Position numbers and translations under genes: made by a program
Part shown: one piece after another, positions 1-8,287 of the stretch
Position numbering within the stretch: the stretch's first letter is position 1
Layout of the letters: every line of letters begins with the position of its first letter
Source: Nitrospira sp.
Lineage (GTDB): Bacteria > Nitrospirota > Nitrospiria > Nitrospirales > Nitrospiraceae
DNA length: 64,000 nucleotides
Direction: 5' to 3'
NCBI GenBank assembly: GCA_024330965.1
Contig: JANDJL010000015.1
Span: 1 to 64,000 of the forward strand
Notes under the pieces: model-generated
Database searches by the model: none
Seen by the model: only the letters and a program-made list of their open reading frames with translations
What the model was told of the DNA's origin: nothing

Positions 1-59
1 CATAAATCCGTTCCTGTTCCGCAAATCTTGTGTTGACCAGAGGACCGATATTCGCGTAA

Positions 60-737
60 GTGTTCCACGTGGAACAGAGCCTCTCATTACCATCGCTGCT
101 CGAACGGTGCTCTCAAGAAATTGGGGTCCCTTTGCAGGCCGATCAAGTAAAACGACTCCTGGTTCATTTCGATCAACTCAAGGTATGGAGTCGGTCAGTG
201 AATCTGACGAGTATCAAAGATGATCAAGAGATCATCGTTAAACACTTCGTTGATTCGCTTGCGTGCCTTTCTGTCGAGCCAATAAAAAAAGGGGCGCGGC
301 TGCTAGATGTTGGGACAGGGGCTGGGTTCCCAGGAATCCCGCTCAAAATCGTTCGAGACGATTTGCACGTGACCCTTGTGGAGCCAGTCAAAAAAAAAGT
401 TTCTTTCCTATTCTCGGTCATTGGGCTCTTGCGTCTTAATCAGATCAGCGTCTTCTGTGGAACGCTCAGGCAGTTTATTGCTGATGCTGAATCGAAGTCT
501 TTTCATAGGTTTGATTACATTACGACTCGCGCGTTAAAGCCTGATGAGATTTTTGAACAAGGGGAGAGACTCTTGGCCAATCATGGGAAGATTATTCTGT
601 ATTTAGCTAAACCATTTCGTCAATCAGCCTATCCTGATTGGGTATTAACTGCGGAACGAGAATTCGATCTCCCAATGAAATTCGGCCGTCGAGTCATATC
701 GATCATTGAAAGTCCTATGGGAAGAGGCGCGAGCTAG
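60..737 (+). CDS. rsmG: 16S rRNA (guanine-527-N7)-methyltransferase RsmG
   Basis: RsmG (GidB) methylates N7 of G527 in 16S rRNA using S-adenosylmethionine. The 225-residue protein carries the SAM-binding signature LLDVGTGAGFPGIPLK near residues 81-96, and its length is typical (E. coli about 207). The start is taken as GTG at 60, because a TAA stop in the same frame lies directly before it (57-59). The Shine-Dalgarno is only a weak AGAGGA near 40. The first codons coincide with parS site 1, so a slightly later start cannot be excluded. It precedes parA by 46 nt, in the common rsmG-parA-parB order found near origins. Confidence 0.93.
   Translation: MFHVEQSLSLPSLLERCSQEIGVPLQADQVKRLLVHFDQLKVWSRSVNLTSIKDDQEIIVKHFVDSLACLSVEPIKKGARLLDVGTGAGFPGIPLKIVRDDLHVTLVEPVKKKVSFLFSVIGLLRLNQISVFCGTLRQFIADAESKSFHRFDYITTRALKPDEIFEQGERLLANHGKIILYLAKPFRQSAYPDWVLTAEREFDLPMKFGRRVISIIESPMGRGAS
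61..76. promoter_or_regulatory. parS: parS site 1 (ParB binding site)
   Basis: TGTTCCACGTGGAACA is a perfect 16-bp palindrome that differs from the classic bacterial parS (TGTTTCACGTGAAACA) by one symmetrical base pair. It lies at the start of rsmG, a few hundred bases before parAB, where chromosomal parS sites are commonly found. The rsmG start codon at 60 abuts it, so the first codons of rsmG are encoded by the site. Confidence 0.9.
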
Positions 738-751
738 TTCCACGTGGAACC
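736..751. promoter_or_regulatory. parS: parS site 2 (ParB binding site)
   Basis: AGTTCCACGTGGAACC shares the 14-bp palindromic core GTTCCACGTGGAAC (737-750) with the first site; only the outermost base pair is not symmetrical. It overlaps the rsmG stop codon and lies 33 nt before the parA start, close to where the parA promoter should be, so ParB bound here could also influence parAB expression (inference). Confidence 0.85.
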
Positions 752-783
752 GAGATCAATAAATTTTATAAACAATTGAATAT

Positions 784-1569
784 ATGGGTAAAATAGTCGC
801 AGTTGCGAATCAGAAGGGTGGAGTAGGGAAGACGACAACGTCCGTGAATTTGGCTTCGGCCGTTGCACTTGAGGGACAGTCGGTCCTCTTGGTTGATTTA
901 GACCCTCAAGGAAATGCCACCAGTGGTCTCGGCGTTGATACTCGATCGGTACGATACACGGTTTACAATTCATTGATAAAAAACGCTGCGATCGATCTTG
1001 TCCGGGTCGAGACCGCGGTGAGCGGCTTATCTTTATTGCCGGCGAATGCCGATCTTGCCGGCGTTGAGATCGAATTGGCTCAGGAGGACCATCGTGAACG
1101 GTACTTAAAGGATGCATTGGGAGAGCTGTCCGATCGCTACGACGTCATCTTTATTGACTGCCCGCCAGCCCTCGGCATTCTGACGATCAATGCGCTGACG
1201 GCCGCGAAAACGGTACTGATTCCAGTTCAATGTGAATACTATGCGATGGAAGGGCTTACCCGTCTGGTCTCCAGCATCGAGCGAGTGCGTCAGTCGTTCA
1301 ATCCTGATCTCAGCATTGAAGGGATCATCTTGACCATGTTTGATTCACGCAATACATTGGCCCGGCAGGTGGCCGAGCAAGTTCGGGCCCACTTCAAAGA
1401 AAAAGTCTACCGTGCAGTCATTCCCCGCAATATCACACTGGCCGAGGCACCGAGTTATGGGCGTCCCGGCATACTGTACAATGCGGCATCGTCAGGATCG
1501 CAAGCCTATATCGCTCTAGCGAAGGAGTTTCTCGCCCATGGAGAAGAAAGCACTCGGGAAAGGACTTGA
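784..1569 (+). CDS. parA: Chromosome partitioning ATPase ParA (Soj)
   Basis: ParA is the nucleoid-bound ATPase that moves ParB-parS complexes during chromosome segregation. The 261-residue protein starts with the deviant Walker A box KGGVGKTT (residues 11-18), followed by DLDPQGN (about 39-45) and a DCPPALG Walker B-like segment (about 121-127), as in chromosomal Soj proteins. No clear Shine-Dalgarno precedes ATG 784; the upstream stretch is AT-rich, with TATAAA at 767-772, so the transcript leader may be very short. It overlaps parB by 32 bp, which indicates translational coupling. The two nearby parS sites support a chromosomal role over a plasmid one. Confidence 0.95.
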   Translation: MGKIVAVANQKGGVGKTTTSVNLASAVALEGQSVLLVDLDPQGNATSGLGVDTRSVRYTVYNSLIKNAAIDLVRVETAVSGLSLLPANADLAGVEIELAQEDHRERYLKDALGELSDRYDVIFIDCPPALGILTINALTAAKTVLIPVQCEYYAMEGLTRLVSSIERVRQSFNPDLSIEGIILTMFDSRNTLARQVAEQVRAHFKEKVYRAVIPRNITLAEAPSYGRPGILYNAASSGSQAYIALAKEFLAHGEESTRERT

Positions 1570-2386
1570 CGCCCTCTTGCCCTCTTTACCGGGAAACCGA
1601 CCAGTTGAGAGCGGCGATATCCAGTATTTGCGAGTGGAAGACATTGTTCCGAATAGGTATCAGCCTCGGCAACAGTTCTCCTCTGAGGAACTCGCTGAAT
1701 TGGCCGCTTCCATCCATGAGACGGGTATGCTTCAACCGATCATGGTCAGGCGAAAAGGAGATGGAATGTATGAGCTCATCTCCGGGGAGCGACGGTGGCG
1801 CGCTTCAAAAGAGGCCGGACTCAAAACTGTTCGAGCAATCGTCAGAAATTGCAGCGACGATGAAGCGATTCTGATCGCCTTGATCGAAAATCTTCAACGC
1901 TCGGACCTGAACCCGATGGAAATCGCGAGGGCGTACTTGAGAATGATGAATGAGTTCGGGCTCACCCATGAAATGATCGCCAAAAAGGTCGGGTGCGATC
2001 GATCGTCTGTTGCGAACGCGGTTCGCTTGACCAATCTTCACCCAGAGGTCCAAAAGCTTGTTGAAAATCAAGCCCTATCGGCCGGCCATGCGAAGGTGAT
2101 CCTCGGCCTTGAGTCTCCGGAGTTGCAGCTTGAGACCTCAAAGAAGATTGTCGATCAGGGGCTCTCGGTGCGAGAGACCGAAAAATTGGTGGCCTCGATC
2201 TTACGAGGCGGCAAGCGGAACCGTAGGACGGTCCGCGATCATTACAGTTTGGATCTCGAATCGAAACTCAAGAAGAAACTGGGAACCAAAGTAAGTATTC
2301 AGCCTCGAGGAAAGGGCGGAAAAATTGTCATCCACTACTTTTCCCTTGAAGAATTGGAGGGAATCGTCGAAACGATCCTGTCGTAA
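1538..2386 (+). CDS. parB: Chromosome partitioning protein ParB (Spo0J), CTPase and parS-binding
   Basis: ParB binds parS, spreads as a CTP-dependent clamp and recruits ParA. The 282-residue protein has the usual N-terminal LGKGLDALLP ParA-contact motif (residues 6-15), the CTP-binding box GERRWRA (83-89), ENLQRSDLNP (117-126), a helix-turn-helix around residues 142-165 for parS, and a C-terminal dimerization region. A GAAGGAG Shine-Dalgarno lies inside the parA end, and the start ATG overlaps parA. Its target sites are at 61 and 736. Confidence 0.95.
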   Translation: MEKKALGKGLDALLPSLPGNRPVESGDIQYLRVEDIVPNRYQPRQQFSSEELAELAASIHETGMLQPIMVRRKGDGMYELISGERRWRASKEAGLKTVRAIVRNCSDDEAILIALIENLQRSDLNPMEIARAYLRMMNEFGLTHEMIAKKVGCDRSSVANAVRLTNLHPEVQKLVENQALSAGHAKVILGLESPELQLETSKKIVDQGLSVRETEKLVASILRGGKRNRRTVRDHYSLDLESKLKKKLGTKVSIQPRGKGGKIVIHYFSLEELEGIVETILS

Positions 2387-2627
2387 CTCGCTGAGTTCCA
2401 TCGAATGAAAAGGGGCAAAACGCGAGGACGAAAACGAAACAGTTGCTTTTTTCTTCGGCTGCGCTTAACTTACCTCGCCAAATAGCCGATACTACACAGG
2501 TCCGGGCTCACCGTGGTTCCACACGAAAAGGGTTTTAAATTTGAATTCCGTATTTGAACGAAGAAGGGCATGCCAGTAGAGATCAATGTCGACAGCATGA
2601 AGCCATAACCAGAGGAGGGATCCCCAA

Positions 2628-3122
2628 ATGTGGAAACAGGACAAGCCGGACAATAGCTCATCGACCATACAAGATGCCGAAGCCCTCATGACGACTTCGA
2701 GATCTCAGCGGACGGAGATGGGAGAGGATATTAGTGCGTTTGTCGGGAAAGGGGTCGATTTCAAAGGAACGATTACCTACCAAGGAACTGTCAGAATCGA
2801 CGGATCGGTCGAAGGCGAAATCCAAACAGATGGCATTCTGCTCGTTGGAGAAGAGGCGGTGCTCAAGGCGAAGGTGACGGCTGGGACGATCGTCTGCAAA
2901 GGGAAAATAACCGGAGACATTGTTGCCAAAGAAAAGATCAAATTGCGGGCGCCTGCCGTCATTACCGGAGGTGTGAAGACGCCGATGTTATCGATGGAGG
3001 AAGGGGTCACGTTCAATGGGACGCTTGAGATGGCGTCCGTTTCTCGAGAGATGCAACGCGAACCCTCACTCCGGGCCATTCCGCAAGGGGAGCAGCCGAT
3101 TGTCAAACGGATCACGGCATAG
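2628..3122 (+). CDS. Bactofilin family cytoskeletal protein, first copy
   Basis: Bactofilins are small beta-helical proteins that polymerize without nucleotide and scaffold cell-shape, stalk or chromosome-positioning functions. This 164-residue protein carries the bactofilin core (PF04519) at about residues 37-135, visible as repeating short beta-rungs of the type GTVRIDGSVEGEI. It has flexible N- and C-terminal tails and a GAGGAGGGA Shine-Dalgarno 8 nt before ATG 2628. The gene follows parB by about 240 bp and is followed by a paralogue. In Myxococcus, bactofilins scaffold ParABS; the adjacency here suggests but does not prove a similar link. Confidence 0.88.
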   Translation: MWKQDKPDNSSSTIQDAEALMTTSRSQRTEMGEDISAFVGKGVDFKGTITYQGTVRIDGSVEGEIQTDGILLVGEEAVLKAKVTAGTIVCKGKITGDIVAKEKIKLRAPAVITGGVKTPMLSMEEGVTFNGTLEMASVSREMQREPSLRAIPQGEQPIVKRITA

Positions 3123-3414
3123 AGCCGAGCAAAAGGGACGTGCTCGCAGGATGTTTGCACGTTTGATGGTGACAGAGGGATGTGCTGGATTATGGATTCC
3201 ATGACGCTGAACCCTCCTCTCCATAGCTGTGAGGTGGGGACCGACGGCGAGGATCGATGAGAGCTTGGTCTCGAAACTGAGGACCGACCTGCCGGATTGA
3301 AAGGGGCTTGGCCGTCTGTTGGCGGTTGGCGGAGCAGGTAGCCGCTCTTTCGCAAGTCAGTCTTCTCGGCGCGAAGCCGAGGCGTTGTCTTAAAAAGGGG
3401 GGCTTGAAAGGCTG

Positions 3415-3879
3415 ATGTGGGCTATCGGTGGGGAAGACAAGTCAAAGACAGGAAGTAAAAACGAGAGTCTTACGTTTCTTGCAAAGGGTGTCGATTTCAG
3501 GGGGGTTATCCATTTTGAGGGGACGATTCGAGTCGATGGACGGATTGAGGGAGAGGTTCATACAAATGGAACCCTGATCGTTGGAGAGCAAGGAGTTATC
3601 AAGGGACTCATCTCAGCGGGAACCGTCATGACGAGCGGAAAAATAAATGGGACGGTGACGGCTTTGGAGAAGGTCCAAATCAACAAGCCAGGAATATTGA
3701 TCGGAGACATTCGAACGTCGGCGATTGCCATCGAAGACGGAGCCCATTTCCACGGCATGTGTGAAATGGGAGCCCATAAGTGGGTAGAGGAACAACCGTC
3801 CTTCTCTTCATCTCCTGCCGATCCCGACGGCCTTCATGATGCGGCGCCTCGCCCAAGAATACGGGCGGTCCGTCCGTAG
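3415..3879 (+). CDS. Bactofilin family cytoskeletal protein, second copy
   Basis: A 154-residue paralogue of the preceding bactofilin, with the same core pattern (KGVDFRGVIHFEGTIRVDGR near residues 22-41) and shorter, diverged tails. It probably arose by tandem duplication and may co-polymerize with the first copy (inference). ATG 3415 is preceded by AAAGG. The 290 bp between the two bactofilins hold no convincing gene or terminator. Confidence 0.86.
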   Translation: MWAIGGEDKSKTGSKNESLTFLAKGVDFRGVIHFEGTIRVDGRIEGEVHTNGTLIVGEQGVIKGLISAGTVMTSGKINGTVTALEKVQINKPGILIGDIRTSAIAIEDGAHFHGMCEMGAHKWVEEQPSFSSSPADPDGLHDAAPRPRIRAVRP

Positions 3880-3920
3880 GCCGTTTCCTCGTGCTTCTTT
3901 AGCCGGTACAATGCCTCTCT

Positions 3921-5012
3921 ATGGATCAGCCTACAGTGCTTCTGGGAATGAGCGGTGGAGTAGATAGCTCCGTTGCAGCCGCCCTCCTTGTTCGGCAGGG
4001 GTATGCGGTGCAGGGAGTCACGCTCCAAGTCTGGGAGCCTGAGGAAACGGACCAGCCCCCTTCCAAAAAATGGCAAGAGCGTGGATGCTGCAAAATCGGC
4101 ATCGCCAAATATGTGGCCCGGCGCCTTGGTATTCCTTATGAGGTCGTCGATACCCGGGACGACTTTCGGGATGGCGTGATTGCGGATTTTGTCAGAGCGT
4201 ATAAGGAGGGGATGACGCCAAATCCATGTGTACGGTGCAACGAACGAGTCAAGATTCGCCGACTCATTGAACTCGCGGATAGCCGGGGAATTGAATTCGT
4301 CGCGACCGGTCATTACGTTCGCCTTGCAAGGACCAACGAGGGGCTCACGCTCCAGCGGGCTGCTGATCTCAAAAAGGATCAGAGCTATTTCCTGTATCGT
4401 GTGAATCCTGCCTGGCTTCCGCGGCTCCTGTTTCCCGTGGGAACCATGCAAAAGAGCGATGTCTGGAGAGAGGCAGAAGCCTTAGGGCTTCCCGCCGATG
4501 AGGTGAAAGAAAGCCAAGAAATATGCTTTGTCAGCCAGGGTGACTATCGTGCGTTTCTTGAGCGGGAAGATCCCACAACCCGTAAGCCTGGGCAATTCCT
4601 CGATCAAGAAGGACGCTCTCTGGGAAAACATGACGGAGTTGCCTTCTATACGCCGGGGCAACGACGCGGGTTAGGGATTGCAACGGGCCGCCGGCTGTAT
4701 GTCCAGCGGGTTCATCCGGCGACGAACACAGTGATTCTTGGTCCGGAAGAATCGCTGTACGCGGAAGGGTGCGAGGTCGGCGACCTGAATCTGTTCGACC
4801 GTTCTCTGTCTCAGCGTATCACGGACGTTCAGGTCAAAGTCCGCTACGCGACGCCAGCCGTGTCCGCCACACTGTATCCACGCACCGGCTCCTCCGTGCG
4901 CCTCCAATTTCTTGAACCGCAGAAAGCCCTGTGTCCGGGGCAATCTGCGGTTTTTTATCAAGGAGACCACGTGTTGGGTGGCGGGATCATCAAAATGGGC
5001 TCGGAACGTTGA
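3921..5012 (+). CDS. mnmA: tRNA 2-thiouridylase MnmA
   Basis: MnmA thiolates U34 in the wobble position of tRNA-Lys, -Glu and -Gln. The 363-residue protein shows the PP-loop SGGVDSS (residues 11-17) that adenylates the tRNA, the catalytic cysteine in NPCVRCN (Cys103), and the second persulfide-transfer cysteine in ICFVSQ (Cys202), all in the spacing of the family. A TACAAT box at 3907-3912 ends 8 nt before ATG 3921 and no Shine-Dalgarno is visible, so the mRNA may be leaderless or nearly so. Confidence 0.95.
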   Translation: MDQPTVLLGMSGGVDSSVAAALLVRQGYAVQGVTLQVWEPEETDQPPSKKWQERGCCKIGIAKYVARRLGIPYEVVDTRDDFRDGVIADFVRAYKEGMTPNPCVRCNERVKIRRLIELADSRGIEFVATGHYVRLARTNEGLTLQRAADLKKDQSYFLYRVNPAWLPRLLFPVGTMQKSDVWREAEALGLPADEVKESQEICFVSQGDYRAFLEREDPTTRKPGQFLDQEGRSLGKHDGVAFYTPGQRRGLGIATGRRLYVQRVHPATNTVILGPEESLYAEGCEVGDLNLFDRSLSQRITDVQVKVRYATPAVSATLYPRTGSSVRLQFLEPQKALCPGQSAVFYQGDHVLGGGIIKMGSER

Positions 5013-5130
5013 ATCCTTGAGCGAAGCCGCTCGTTGTTTCCCCTTCACTTGACTTCCCTCGCGACATTCGGCTAGCCTCTCCCTAGCGCGGTGAAAACCT
5101 TTTTCTCTTCTTGCCTCGTTGAGGTCAGGC

Positions 5131-5403
5131 ATGTTCGGCTCGTTCGGATGGATGGAATTGCTCCTGATTCTGTTTATCGTGCTGATCATCTTCGGCGCTG
5201 GCAAGCTCCCGCAACTGGGTGAGGGATTAGGTAAAGCGATCAAGGGCTTCAAGAAAACCATGCACGAAGCGGATGCCATCGATGTCACTCCGAATGAGCC
5301 TCCGCAGGCCCAGGCCGCATCATCCCCTCAAACGCACGCACAGACGGCCACTGCTTCGCCGCCCGGTTCGCAAGGCCATCCCGAACACATCAAACAGGGG
5401 TAG
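5131..5403 (+). CDS. tatA: Sec-independent translocase subunit TatA/TatE family, first copy
   Basis: TatA forms the pore-like assembly that moves folded twin-arginine substrates across the inner membrane. The protein has one N-terminal membrane helix (about residues 6-24), the FGAGKLPQLG hinge, an amphipathic helix (GKAIKGFKK) and a disordered Pro/Gln/Ala-rich tail. ATG 5131 is preferred over the in-frame TTG 5119 because GAGG at 5121-5124 fits it as a Shine-Dalgarno. It is followed 78 nt later by a second Tat gene. No tatC is present in the window. Confidence 0.9.
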   Translation: MFGSFGWMELLLILFIVLIIFGAGKLPQLGEGLGKAIKGFKKTMHEADAIDVTPNEPPQAQAASSPQTHAQTATASPPGSQGHPEHIKQG

Positions 5404-5480
5404 CTTTGTCCGTGTGAAACACGTGGGAAGACGAGAGGAAACCTTTCTGAATCATCGTGCGGCGCCAATCGATGTGATGT

Positions 5481-5777
5481 ATGTTCGGCTTAGGAACCGG
5501 CGAGATCCTCATCATTCTGGTCATTGCCTTTCTCTTATTTGGGCCCAAACAATTGCCTGAGGTCGGGCGTCAAGTTGGAAAGGCCGTCAAGGGACTGAAG
5601 GATGTAACGGAAGATCTCAGAAAGTCCGTCGAGCCCGAGTTGAATTTTCTTGAGCAGGAAATGAAGATGGCGGAGCAGGATTTTCAGGCGACCCTCAAGG
5701 AAACGGAGGACGACATCAGTGCGGCAGGTACTCAGACAGAAGAGAAGACCGCCCCTCAGACACGCCAGACGTCATAG
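5481..5777 (+). CDS. TatA/TatB family twin-arginine translocase subunit, second copy
   Basis: A 98-residue protein with one N-terminal membrane helix (about residues 7-22), FGPKQLPEVGRQVGKAVKGLK hinge and amphipathic region, and an acidic, helical tail longer and more charged than that of the preceding TatA. The FGPKQLPE motif and charged tail lean towards TatB, but short TatA-type proteins look similar, so the subtype is left open. It is likely co-transcribed with the upstream tatA. Substrates in this window include NxrA and the flavoprotein at 60146-61801. Confidence 0.85.
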   Translation: MFGLGTGEILIILVIAFLLFGPKQLPEVGRQVGKAVKGLKDVTEDLRKSVEPELNFLEQEMKMAEQDFQATLKETEDDISAAGTQTEEKTAPQTRQTS

Positions 5778-5837
5778 CATTGTACGCCTCTACTAACTGC
5801 GAGTCCCTCAGTCAGTGCTACGCGCTCAACAGACATC

Positions 5838-7562
5838 ATGAAGATGGGCTCATCATTTCTCGGATTGCTCAACGACGCAAAGCTTCCCCCAGCCATTCGG
5901 CTATTTTTTCTGTGGAACACGGGAAGGCGAACGATTTTCAGGTCCCTCGTTCTTTTGATCGGTACAGTGCTTTCTCTGAGTTCGATCGGTCATGCAGCTT
6001 TCGAAATTCCTGAGGGAGAGCGGATCACCAACATTATCGTCATCGGGCGCGGTATTCCCCTGAAAGAACAATATGAGCTCTTCGATCCGAAAATTGGCAG
6101 AAATTTCGACATCAAGAACTTTTGGATTCGGGCGGACCTCCGGGTAAGGCCTGAATATCGGCATAACCTCTGCTTCGGCGGGGGAATCGGGGGTAATGGG
6201 GCTACCGCAGGAAGCTGTAATCGTCCTATCGGCATCGCGAACAGCCTCTCCGGCAATGCAAACGACTCCTTCGTTCAACAGATGACCCGCCTGGGCATCG
6301 GCTATGATCTCTCGCCGGACGTCAACTTCTATCTTGAGTTTATCGATTCCCGCACGTGGGGAGGTAACCAAGATCCGATCACGCATACGTGCGGGCCGGC
6401 TCTAGCTTCCGGCAGATCATCCTGCTCGCTTGGAATCCGCGCCGGTTATATGCTCATCCGAAACTTTGCCGGAATCCCCGGCCTTGGTCTCAAGGCCGGC
6501 AGGCAATATCTCGTCTTCGGAGACCAGAGCCTGCTGGGCCACTTTGACTGGGCAAATACCGGCTTCTCATTTGATGGCCTCATGGCCAATTACAACACCA
6601 GCTTCATGGAGTCCTCATTCGGCTGGTTTCGGCTTGCCGAAACGGATCTTCCGCAAGGGGCCCCGCTCGGCAGTGGCGGACCGAATCTTCCAGGCACCGG
6701 TCAGTCGCAGAATGCTCACGGGGACATCGACATGCTGGTATTTTACAACCAAATCAAGGCAGTCCCGTGGACGCTCATCGAGCCCTTCTATATCTACTAC
6801 AAGAACAACCTCGGCGCGGACAACAACAATGCCCAAGGCCTCGGGACACCAAAGCACGGGAACCAAACTCGCCACGTGATCGGCAATCGGATCGCCATCA
6901 AAAAAGGGGGGTTCGATTTCTCCAACGAGATCGTCTATCAATTCGGGCAAATGGGAGACACTGGGCAGACCGTCGAGCCGTGCGGCCCCACAGGGATCCA
7001 GTACAAATGCCTTCATATCAACGCATGGGCGACGAGAAACTGGATCGGCTACACGTTCTACGGGTGGGCGTGGAAGCCGCGCTTTGCGCTGAATTTTGAT
7101 TATGCCTCGGGTGACGGTCGCGCCAACTGTACGTTAAATGCCGCCTACGGAAGGTGCTCGACGGCCAACACCTTTGAAAATTTCTATCCCACCAATCATA
7201 TCCATATGGGGTACATGGATGTGATGGGATGGAAAAACACCTTGACCTGGTCCGCCAATTTTCAAGCCCGTCCGACTAGGGACGACCACATCGAAATCTG
7301 GTACACCCATTTGAATCTCGCCAATGCACGAGACAATTGGTATCGCGCCAGCCAGGGGGTCTATGTTTATTCCAAGGTGGACAACACGGCGAACCATGTG
7401 GGAAGCGAGCTGGACTTTACCTGGACCCACATGTTCATGGATGGAAAACTCGCGTTTCAAACGTCGTTCGCGTACCTGTTCACCGGACCCTATATCCGAG
7501 AGAACTTGGGCACCACAAAGGACCAGACCTGGGCCTATGCGCAACTGTGGTTGAACTTCTAG
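5838..7562 (+). CDS. Outer-membrane porin, alginate-export-like beta-barrel
   Basis: A 574-residue protein with a long N-terminal extension and a signal peptide whose hydrophobic stretch lies near residues 36-52, with likely cleavage around GHA-A (about residue 54). The rest alternates short amphipathic strands typical of a large beta-barrel and ends in WLNF, a terminal-Phe outer-membrane signature. It resembles the alginate export (AlgE-like, PF13372) porins common in Nitrospira genomes. The substrate cannot be predicted. An ATG downstream of 5838 could be the true start, since the first 30 residues precede any signal-peptide features. Confidence 0.75.
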   Translation: MKMGSSFLGLLNDAKLPPAIRLFFLWNTGRRTIFRSLVLLIGTVLSLSSIGHAAFEIPEGERITNIIVIGRGIPLKEQYELFDPKIGRNFDIKNFWIRADLRVRPEYRHNLCFGGGIGGNGATAGSCNRPIGIANSLSGNANDSFVQQMTRLGIGYDLSPDVNFYLEFIDSRTWGGNQDPITHTCGPALASGRSSCSLGIRAGYMLIRNFAGIPGLGLKAGRQYLVFGDQSLLGHFDWANTGFSFDGLMANYNTSFMESSFGWFRLAETDLPQGAPLGSGGPNLPGTGQSQNAHGDIDMLVFYNQIKAVPWTLIEPFYIYYKNNLGADNNNAQGLGTPKHGNQTRHVIGNRIAIKKGGFDFSNEIVYQFGQMGDTGQTVEPCGPTGIQYKCLHINAWATRNWIGYTFYGWAWKPRFALNFDYASGDGRANCTLNAAYGRCSTANTFENFYPTNHIHMGYMDVMGWKNTLTWSANFQARPTRDDHIEIWYTHLNLANARDNWYRASQGVYVYSKVDNTANHVGSELDFTWTHMFMDGKLAFQTSFAYLFTGPYIRENLGTTKDQTWAYAQLWLNF

Positions 7563-7565
7563 AGA

Positions 7566-7602
7566 CAAGGTAGAAGCGCCCGTTCGTGCGTGGCGCACCT
7601 TG
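7566..7602. terminator. Hairpin between convergent porin and thrH genes
   Basis: A two-part stem begins 4 nt after the porin stop: CAAGGT (7566-7571) pairs with ACCTTG (7597-7602), and GCGCC (7576-7580) with GGCGC (7592-7596). It lies between two converging genes, as expected for a transcription stop, but has no long T-run directly after the stem. Confidence 0.45.
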
Positions 7603-7644
7603 TGACTGCGCTGCTTTTCAACTTTCCTATCGAGCCCCCAGCCG

Positions 7645-8262
7645 TCAGCAAAACTTCCCGGCCGTCATGAATCGTTCCTGAAGCTCGTCATAGGTCCGCG
7701 TCACGGGAAATTGCGGGAACTCTTTTGACAGGTGATCGGGAGGTCGGAAGAAAAACCCCGCATCTGCTTCCCCCAGCATGGCCGTATCGTTATACGAATC
7801 GCCGGCGGCCAGTGTGAGGAAGTTCAAGGCCTTCAATGCCGCCACCGCCTGTTTCTTTGGGTTTGGCAAGCGCATGTGGTAGTTGACAATGCGACCGGAG
7901 TCGTCCACTTCCAGTTGATTGCAGAACAGGGTTGGATAGCCCAACTGCCGCATCAACGGAAGTGCAAATTGGTAAAACGTATCGGACAGAATGATGACCT
8001 GACACCGCTCACGGAGCCACCTCATGAAATCGGCGGCTCCCTCCAACGGCCCCATGTTTTCAATGACGTTTTGGATGTCGCCGATCTTCAGATGATGGCG
8101 ATCCAAAATCGCCAGACGTTGTTTCATCAGTTGGTCGTAGTCCGGCATCTCGCGGGTCGTGATCTTCAAGGCCTCGATGCCGGTCTTCAACGCAACGTTG
8201 ATCCAGATTTCAGGGACCAGGACTCCTTCTAAGTCCAAACACACGATGACTGGTTTGTTCAT
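7645..8262 (-). CDS. thrH: ThrH-type phosphoserine phosphatase / homoserine phosphotransferase (HAD family)
   Basis: ThrH of Pseudomonas dephosphorylates phosphoserine and can transfer the phosphate to homoserine, linking serine and threonine synthesis. The protein (about 205 residues) has the HAD nucleophile motif CLDLEGVLVPEIW (Asp10, Glu12), motif II LSDTF, and the metal-binding GDSYNDT; it matches ThrH nearly along its whole length. ATG 8262 with GGAG about 9 nt upstream is preferred over the in-frame TTG at 8283. It lies 25 nt downstream of the YkgJ-type gene on the same strand, so the two are probably co-transcribed. Confidence 0.88.
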   Translation of the reverse strand: MNKPVIVCLDLEGVLVPEIWINVALKTGIEALKITTREMPDYDQLMKQRLAILDRHHLKIGDIQNVIENMGPLEGAADFMRWLRERCQVIILSDTFYQFALPLMRQLGYPTLFCNQLEVDDSGRIVNYHMRLPNPKKQAVAALKALNFLTLAAGDSYNDTAMLGEADAGFFFRPPDHLSKEFPQFPVTRTYDELQERFMTAGKFC

Positions 8263-8287
8263 TGGCTGTGTGCTCCGATGCAATTTT

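Noticed and set aside
1..36. Open frame ending in TGA at 34-36, possible end of mnmG before rsmG
   Set aside because: Only 11 codons are visible and they do not show the conserved MnmG C-terminus; the neighbour is expected by synteny but not supported by sequence.
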